Below are positions 59,478-64,000 of a DNA stretch of 64,000 bases, in pieces. This stretch comes from Streptomyces sp. TRM68416 (GTDB taxonomy: Bacteria > Actinomycetota > Actinomycetes > Streptomycetales > Streptomycetaceae), in contig NZ_JACVWU010000018.1 in assembly GCF_014596915.1 (NCBI RefSeq), positions 1 to 64,000 on the forward strand, given 5' to 3'. The notes under the pieces were generated by a model that was given only the letters and a program-made list of their open reading frames with translations, had not been told where the DNA came from and ran no database searches. The number at the start of each line of letters is the position of its first letter. The first letter of the stretch is position 1. A program made the position numbers and the translations under genes.

Positions 59478-59912
59478 GTGAACCGCACCCCCCGCACCGC
59501 TGTCGTTCTCGCGCTCGGCGCTGTCCTGCTCGCCGGAGCTTCCGCGTGCAGTATCGAGAGCGCCGCGAAGGCCGACCAGATCGGAGTTGCGGAGAAACTT
59601 CCCGCAGACCCGGATCAGGGGAAGTCGGAGGAGAACGCCCGAGAGTTCCGTTCCTGGGTCGATGCGCATGGAACCGCGCAGCAGAAGGATGCGGTCGGAC
59701 GCGTGCAGCGCATCATCGGTGAGTGGGACGAGAAGACGGGAAACGCCTATATCTCCACCGATATCAATGGCGGGAAGACCCAGGTGAAGGATCCCCAGGC
59801 GGCTGCCACCGCGATCGTCGAGGCGTTCGGCGACTGGAAGGACTCGGAACAGGGGTACGCGTCGCTCTATGACGTCTTCGGCAACGCGATGATCACCAAC
59901 TACAAGTTCTGA
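59478..59912 (+). CDS. Small lipoprotein
   Basis: 144 residues from GTG 59478 (GGAG upstream). The signal peptide ends at the lipobox-like GASAC (Cys24). The mature domain is helix-beta (EENAREFRSWVDAHGTAQQKDAVGRVQRIIGEWDEKTGNAYISTDINGG, AAATAIVEAFGDWKDSEQGYASLYDVFG). I do not recognise a function; similar small lipoproteins are frequent in Streptomyces. Separated from the RiPP genes by a likely terminator, so it is probably independent. Confidence 0.8.
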   Translation: MNRTPRTAVVLALGAVLLAGASACSIESAAKADQIGVAEKLPADPDQGKSEENAREFRSWVDAHGTAQQKDAVGRVQRIIGEWDEKTGNAYISTDINGGKTQVKDPQAAATAIVEAFGDWKDSEQGYASLYDVFGNAMITNYKF

Positions 59913-59913
59913 G

Positions 59914-59946
59914 AACACACCCCAGGTCAGTGACCTGGGGTGTGTT
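59914..59946. terminator. Bidirectional terminator
   Basis: A perfect 16-bp inverted repeat, AACACACCCCAGGTCA (59914-59929) with TGACCTGGGGTGTGTT (59931-59946), starts one base after the lipoprotein stop codon and serves the convergent esterase gene too. Confidence 0.9.
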
Positions 59947-59960
59947 GTGTGCCCACCGGG

Positions 59961-61307
59961 TCAGGCGTGGCGCCACTGTTGGTTGGGGGTGCCGGAGCAG
60001 TTCCAGAGGCCGACTGTGGTGCCGTTGGTGGTGGCGGCGCCGGTCACGTCCAGGCAGAGGCCCGACTGGGCGCTGGTGATGGTGCCGTTGGGGTTGAGGT
60101 TCCACTGCTGCTGGGCGCCGCCGTTGCAGTCCCACAGGACGACCTTGGCGCCGGGCGTGGTGCCGGCCGCGTCGAGGCACTTCGTGCCGCCGTAGACGGT
60201 GAGTTGCTTGGCCGGGGTGCGGGTCCAGGTCTGGTTGGTGCCGCCGTGGCAGTCCCAGATCTGGGTCTGGACGCCGTTGGTCTGCGAAAAGCCCGGTACG
60301 TCAAGGCACTTGTCAGCGCCGATCGCGCGGAGCGGGCCCGTGGTGGCGCCCCCGGAGCCGTCGAGGCCGAAGAAGGCGATGGCCCGGGCGGCCATGCCGG
60401 TGGCGGGCAGGGAGTGTCCGGCGCCCTGGATGCTGATCGCCTCGACCGGGGCCTGCGCGCCGGTGGAACCGTAGCGGGTGCGGGTCCAGTCGGCCTCCGG
60501 GGAGTCGGTGAAGACCGGCGTCTGGCTCACCCCGAGCACATTGGTCCACTGCTTGATCTCTTCACCGAAGTTCGGGTAGCGCAGCGCGTCGTCCTCGGTG
60601 CCGTGCCACAGCTGCATCCGCGGCCGGGGGCCGGTGTATCCGGGGTAGGCGTTCCGGACGAGGTCGCCCCACTCCTGCGGGGTCTTGGAGATCTGGCCGG
60701 TGGCGCAGGCGGTGTTCCAGCCGGAGCCGTCGGTGGTGGCGAAGCAGCCGAACGGCACGCCCATGAACGCCGCCCCGGCCTTGAACACGTCCGGGTAGGC
60801 GCCCAGCAGGACGTTGGTCGTCATCGCGCCGGACGAGGCGCCGGTGACGTAGACCCGGTCGGCGTCGGCGTTCATGTTCTGCACGGTGTACCGGACCATC
60901 TGGGCGATGCTCATGGGGTCGCTGCCCCCGTCGTGCCTGAGCGCCTGGGGCGAGGAGACGTCGAAGCACTGGCCGCTGACGTTCGCGTCCGGGTAGATGA
61001 CGATGAACCCGTGCTGGTCGGCCAGGCGGGCGAACTCCGTGTTGTTGTAGAAGGTCGGCCCCGTGCCGGTGCAGTAGTGCACCGCCACCAGCACCGCCGG
61101 GCGTGCCGGTGCGCTGTCGGGCTTGTAGACGTACATCCGCAGGTTGCCGGGGTTGCTGCCGAAGCCGGTCACCTCGGCCAGGGACGCGGCCGACGCGGTG
61201 GCGGCCGAGGCACCGGTCAGTACGAGCGCCCCGAACAGCGGCGAGATCGCCATCAGCAGGGCCACGAGTACGTCTCTGACGCTTCTCTTCTTGGACTTCC
61301 GGGACAT
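59961..61307 (-). CDS. Secreted CE1 esterase (acetylxylan or feruloyl esterase type) with ricin-B domain
   Basis: 448 residues from ATG 61307 (AAAGGG upstream). The signal peptide (DVLVALLMAISPLFGALVLTGASA) is cleaved near residue 41. The alpha/beta hydrolase (about 42-315) of the PHB-depolymerase/CE1 family has Ser158 in GASSG, candidate Asp in HGTEDD and His in GAGHSLP. A C-terminal ricin-type CBM13 (about 325-448) has three repeats ending in QTW/QQW. It deacylates plant xylan or related polymers. Two GAAGCGCTTC palindromes upstream suggest control by a LacI-type repressor. Confidence 0.92.
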   Translation of the reverse strand: MSRKSKKRSVRDVLVALLMAISPLFGALVLTGASAATASAASLAEVTGFGSNPGNLRMYVYKPDSAPARPAVLVAVHYCTGTGPTFYNNTEFARLADQHGFIVIYPDANVSGQCFDVSSPQALRHDGGSDPMSIAQMVRYTVQNMNADADRVYVTGASSGAMTTNVLLGAYPDVFKAGAAFMGVPFGCFATTDGSGWNTACATGQISKTPQEWGDLVRNAYPGYTGPRPRMQLWHGTEDDALRYPNFGEEIKQWTNVLGVSQTPVFTDSPEADWTRTRYGSTGAQAPVEAISIQGAGHSLPATGMAARAIAFFGLDGSGGATTGPLRAIGADKCLDVPGFSQTNGVQTQIWDCHGGTNQTWTRTPAKQLTVYGGTKCLDAAGTTPGAKVVLWDCNGGAQQQWNLNPNGTITSAQSGLCLDVTGAATTNGTTVGLWNCSGTPNQQWRHA

Positions 61308-61357
61308 TGACGGTGCCCTTTCTGGAATCCGGCGTGACCGAGTGAGTGATCGTTGGT

Positions 61358-61367
61358 GAAGCGCTTC
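61358..61367. promoter_or_regulatory. GAAGCGCTTC operator, esterase-proximal copy
   Basis: A perfect 10-bp palindrome 51 bp upstream of the esterase start. It is identical to the copy at 61479 and resembles LacI-family sites with a central CG. Confidence 0.6.
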
Positions 61368-61478
61368 GACGCTCCCATCAGTCCAGACAGGGTGTCAATC
61401 CCTCGTACCAAGCAAGGTCAGATCGGCTTCGGGTCCTTTGTTTTGCCGGATATTTCGTCGCCGCTTGGCCTTTCATGC

Positions 61479-61488
61479 GAAGCGCTTC
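61479..61488. promoter_or_regulatory. GAAGCGCTTC operator, distal copy
   Basis: A second identical palindrome, 121 bp from the first, between the esterase promoter and the 3' end of the terD gene. Paired LacI-type sites at this distance could support DNA looping. Confidence 0.5.
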
Positions 61489-61555
61489 AACAACGGGGCA
61501 CCGAGAGCCCCCGCGCCGGGCCCACGGGGCGGGCGCGAACGGCTTCGGTGGAGTG

Positions 61556-62140
61556 CTACTTGCTGACCGCGAAGCGCATCAGGGCGTGTTCGTCGCCCTG
61601 CTTGATCTTGCCGGTCGTGTTGATCACTTCGAGCTTCCAGCTTGCGCCCACGCGGACGGCCTTCGCCACGGCGCACCCGTTGTCCTGGGAGAGCAGGCTC
61701 GGCCAGATGTCGGCCACCTGCTGGGTGCTGCCGCCGGTCGCGTCGTAGACCTTGAAGCTGATGTTGCGCGCCTTCTGGAAGGAGCTGCCCTTCTTGTAGG
61801 CGGCGGCCACGAAGACGATCGACGTGATCTGGGACGGGAGCTTGGCGAACTCGACGGTGACCGTCTCGTCGTCGCCGTCGCCGTGGCCGGTCTGGTTGTC
61901 GCCGCTGTGGACCAACGAGCCGTTGCCCATCGGGTCGAGCGAGTCGAGGCCCGCGAGGCGCACCGGGTCCCCGCCCTGGAGGGCGATGGCGATCAGGTCG
62001 AGGTCGGTGCCGGACTTGCGGCGCAGCTTGCCCAGCACTCCGCCGCTGCTGCCGGCGGTGGGGTCCCAGGAGACGCCTATGGACAGGTGGGTCACTCCGT
62101 CCAGGTCCGCCGGGCCGTCTTCCTTGGTGAGCGTGATCAT
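61556..62140 (-). CDS. terD: TerD-family calcium-binding stress protein
   Basis: 194 residues from ATG 62140 (GAGGATG upstream). The fold matches TerD: ITLTKEDGPADLDGVTHLSIGVSWDP, DLDLIAIALQGGDPVRLAGLDSL (Ca-binding Asp), GSLVHSGDNQTGHGDGDDETVTVEFAKLPSQITSIVFVAAAY, and AVRVGASWKLEVINTTGK. TerD proteins bind calcium and are linked to tellurite and other stress responses, and to differentiation in Streptomyces. It stands alone here. Confidence 0.95.
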   Translation of the reverse strand: MITLTKEDGPADLDGVTHLSIGVSWDPTAGSSGGVLGKLRRKSGTDLDLIAIALQGGDPVRLAGLDSLDPMGNGSLVHSGDNQTGHGDGDDETVTVEFAKLPSQITSIVFVAAAYKKGSSFQKARNISFKVYDATGGSTQQVADIWPSLLSQDNGCAVAKAVRVGASWKLEVINTTGKIKQGDEHALMRFAVSK

Positions 62141-62374
62141 GTGGGTCGCATCCTCGTGTCGACAGGGACTACACAACACGCAGAGTCTGCCTGGCGGCTT
62201 TCCGGTTCCCTGTGACGGGTCCGCCGAGCACCGCCGCAGCCGTCGTTCCCGGTTGCCGATCAGCCACCGCGGGCATGACCCGGGGACGGGACCGTTCGCG
62301 CCGGTCGGGGACACGGCGCAGGCAGGGACGCTCAGCCGAGCGCACCGGACGCCCCACGGAGGAGAGTGAGACTC

Positions 62375-62794
62375 ATGCGTGCCCACACGGGTGCCGCGGC
62401 GCAGACCGCACGCGCCGAGTACACGCTGCCGTGCACCGTCACCTCCGCCGGGCGGGCCCGCAGACTGACGTCCTCCTTCCTCGCCCGGCCGCGCTCCCGC
62501 ATCGCCCCCGTCGGAGCCGAGCAGGTGGCAGCCGCCACGCTGATCGCGTCCGAGCTGGTCGCCAACGCGGTACGGCACGGTCGCACCGGCTGTCGGCTAC
62601 GGCTGCGGGTGGGCGCGGGCCACGTGACCGTGGAGGTGCGCGACGACGCGCCGGGGCGGCCACGCACACGTGCCGGGCGTGCCGAGGACGAGAGCGGGCG
62701 GGGCCTGGCCATCGTGCGGATACTCAGCGAGCGCTTCGACATCGTGGTGCCCGTGACCGGCGGCAAGACCGTCCGGGCGGTGCTGGCTGTCTGA
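62375..62794 (+). CDS. HATPase-fold anti-sigma-type regulator (RsbW-like)
   Basis: 139 residues from ATG 62375, with GGAGGAG upstream; GTG 62366 lies inside the ribosome binding site. A single GHKL ATPase domain has N-box ASELVANAVRHG, VEVRDDAPG and G-box DESGRGLAIVRILSERF. Such stand-alone ATPases act as serine kinases of anti-anti-sigma factors or bind sigma factors. No sigma gene is adjacent. It could function with PP2C phosphatases like the one at 7203, but this is speculation. Confidence 0.88.
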   Translation: MRAHTGAAAQTARAEYTLPCTVTSAGRARRLTSSFLARPRSRIAPVGAEQVAAATLIASELVANAVRHGRTGCRLRLRVGAGHVTVEVRDDAPGRPRTRAGRAEDESGRGLAIVRILSERFDIVVPVTGGKTVRAVLAV

Positions 62795-62955
62795 GCGGTT
62801 GCCGGCCCTGCCCGAGCGGTGTCGCCCCGTCCGGGCAGCGTTGGCCCCGTCCGAGCGGTGGCGGCTGTCTGAGCGGTGGCGGCTTGAGCAGTTGTCGGCC
62901 CCGTCCCAGCGGTGGCGACCGTCCGAGCGGTGCCCGCCGTCCGATCCGATCCGGT
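62786..62955. repeat. Degenerate minisatellite in a 300-bp gap
   Basis: Units like CCGTCCGAGCGGTGGCGGC recur about seven times at irregular 20-26 bp spacing. The surrounding gap (62795-63094) holds no convincing gene; the repeat translates in all frames to low-complexity sequence. Confidence 0.6.
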
Positions 62956-63094
62956 GCGCGCACCGCGCCGCGCCTCGCCGCCCCCGCCGCGTACGCCGTG
63001 GCGGCGAGGAACGGCGTACGGTGGAAGGGCGAGTCCTTCGCCCCCTGTAGGTCCCGCATCCCCCCGATCCCGGCGCCCGAAGGCGATGACCATC

Positions 63095-63586
63095 ATGAGC
63101 GAGCCCGCGGAGCGGCCGGCCGACAAGCTCCTGCCGGACTCGGTCCGCCAGGCCGTGAGGCCGGGCACCGCACTGTTGCGGCTGACCACCTCGCGCTCCC
63201 GGTCGGGGCTGCTCGACGGCGCGTGGTGGCCGAGGTCCCGTGACGCCCGTGCCGAACTGCCCGAACTGATCGAGGCGTTGACGGTCCATCTCGGCTCGGT
63301 CCAGCGGGTCGGGCTGGACGCCACCGCCTGGGACGACGCGCCCACGTCCTTGGTCGTCGAGGGACGGCGGGTGCGGGTCGACTGGTCCTCGGTGGCCGAC
63401 GACACGGTCCTGATCACGCGTGGTGACCAGGACCATTTCCTGCTGCTCGTCGTACCCCCGGGCGCCACCGTGGAGACGGCGCACGCTGCCATGGCGCAGG
63501 CCGCCGTCCCGGACAACACAGAGGGCGGACAGCAGATCCTGATCACCGTCGGCATCGGTACGGGCGAGGGCGGCCCGGGGACCTGA
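63095..63586 (+). CDS. DUF5994-like protein
   Basis: 163 residues from ATG 63095 (AAGG 11 bases upstream); ATG 63086 is an alternative. Its core shares RLTTSRSRSGLLDGAWWPRSRDARAELPELIEAL with the convergent neighbour (LIDGAWWPRSYDLTAELPGLLAGL), followed by RVGLDATAWDDAP, VDWSSVADDTVLI and LLLVVPPGATVETAHAAMAQA. It is cytoplasmic, without known motifs, in a small Streptomyces family I recall as DUF5994. Function unknown. Confidence 0.8.
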   Translation: MSEPAERPADKLLPDSVRQAVRPGTALLRLTTSRSRSGLLDGAWWPRSRDARAELPELIEALTVHLGSVQRVGLDATAWDDAPTSLVVEGRRVRVDWSSVADDTVLITRGDQDHFLLLVVPPGATVETAHAAMAQAAVPDNTEGGQQILITVGIGTGEGGPGT

Positions 63587-63613
63587 TCGTCGTCCGGCCA
63601 CCGCCACCGGGAC

Positions 63614-64000
63614 TCAGGCCGCTCGTCCCCCACCGTCTCCCGCAATGGTCCCCCTGGCGGCCTCGTCCATGAGCCGTCCGGCCTCCCGCCGCGCGCTGTC
63701 GGGGGCGACCACCAGCAGATCCCACCGGCCGCGGCCGGGCGCGAGCAGGCAGATGGTCGGCGGGGCCTGCGGATGGTTCGTCAGATGCAGGCGTACGACC
63801 TGGTTGGCGACGAGCATCCGCCCGGGGCACGCGGACCACGAGGCTCCGTTCACGGTGACGCTGCCGATCTGTCCCCAGGCGGGCGGCAGCCCGGCCAGCA
63901 GCCCGGGGAGCTCGGCCGTCAGGTCGTAGGAGCGGGGCCACCAGGCTCCGTCGATGAGCCGGGGGAGGCGGCCGTGCGACGGCTGGGCCGCGAGACTCAG
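63614..64000 (-). CDS. DUF5994-like protein (5' end beyond the right edge)
   Basis: 129 codons are visible on the minus strand, ending with TGA at 63614. The start is outside the window. The visible part begins LSLAAQPSHGRLPRLIDGAWWPRSYDL, then GQIGSVTVNGASWSACPGRM, VVRLHLTNHPQAPPTICLLAPGRGRWDLLVVAPDSARREAGRLMDEAARG. It is clearly related to the convergent gene 28 bp away, so the two are paralogues. Function unknown. Confidence 0.8.
   Translation of the reverse strand: MSLAAQPSHGRLPRLIDGAWWPRSYDLTAELPGLLAGLPPAWGQIGSVTVNGASWSACPGRMLVANQVVRLHLTNHPQAPPTICLLAPGRGRWDLLVVAPDSARREAGRLMDEAARGTIAGDGGGRAA

Overview
This window is very GC-rich actinobacterial DNA, almost certainly from a Streptomyces chromosome. 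The reasons are third-position G/C bias, AGGAGG-type ribosome binding sites, many GTG starts, only one clear in-frame TTA codon among the genes inspected, and typical families (DmdR/IdeR iron box, PhoP box, ANTAR regulator, LAXTG sortase substrate, Tat and lipoprotein signals, XRE-TPR regulators, small 'ATP-grasp-modified RiPP' cluster). No rRNA, tRNA, CRISPR array, transposase or phage genes were seen. The left edge cuts a repeat-rich gene at homopolymer tracts, and the right edge cuts a gene resembling its convergent neighbour.

Layout. 0-10 kb: a low-complexity Ala/Glu/Pro protein (minus strand, cut by the edge), a Tat-exported PhoX-type phosphatase behind a PHO box, an endonuclease/exonuclease/phosphatase gene broken by a small palindromic element, secreted and membrane proteins, a membrane-anchored PP2C phosphatase. 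9.5-20 kb: M20 amidohydrolase, an ABC-2 exporter operon with a DUF4097-like protein facing its likely MarR/GbsR-type regulator, an XRE-TPR regulator, a YraQ/TIGR03943 permease pair, a GAF-ANTAR regulator, a lipoprotein. 19.5-30 kb: an editing-domain-less threonyl-tRNA synthetase behind an apparent threonine attenuator, a nucleoside hydrolase, a LAETG surface protein, a large ATPase-LuxR regulator, a secreted lipase. 30-45 kb: a Fic protein with a Gly/Ala/Val repeat insertion, MMPL transporter plus two-component system, GH11 xylanase, an uncharacterised 848-residue secreted protein, an ECF sigma factor operon with glycosyltransferases. 43.8-54 kb: cold-shock protein plus DEAD-box helicase, a PAP2-type membrane protein, and a divergent iron-regulated locus with an adenylation-carrier-acyltransferase fusion facing a ferric iron ABC transporter. 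54.3-59.4 kb: cutA and a RiPP cluster. 59.5-64 kb: lipoprotein, CE1 esterase with ricin domain, TerD, anti-sigma-type ATPase and two DUF5994-like genes.

The most notable systems are three. (1) A compact RiPP operon at 54.6-59.4 kb: XRE-TPR regulator, tandem palindromic operator, three small genes (one with a TTA codon), a 90-residue precursor, an ATP-grasp ligase and a PIMT-like methyltransferase. This is the gene set of graspetides that also carry an aspartimide-forming methyltransferase. (2) A leaderless 18-codon leader peptide with three consecutive Thr codons followed by a strong hairpin in front of thrS. (3) A DmdR/IdeR-boxed intergenic region shared by an iron transporter and an unusual one-protein adenylation/carrier/membrane-acyltransferase enzyme.

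All assignments come from reading the sequence and from knowledge of the families; no database search was run.
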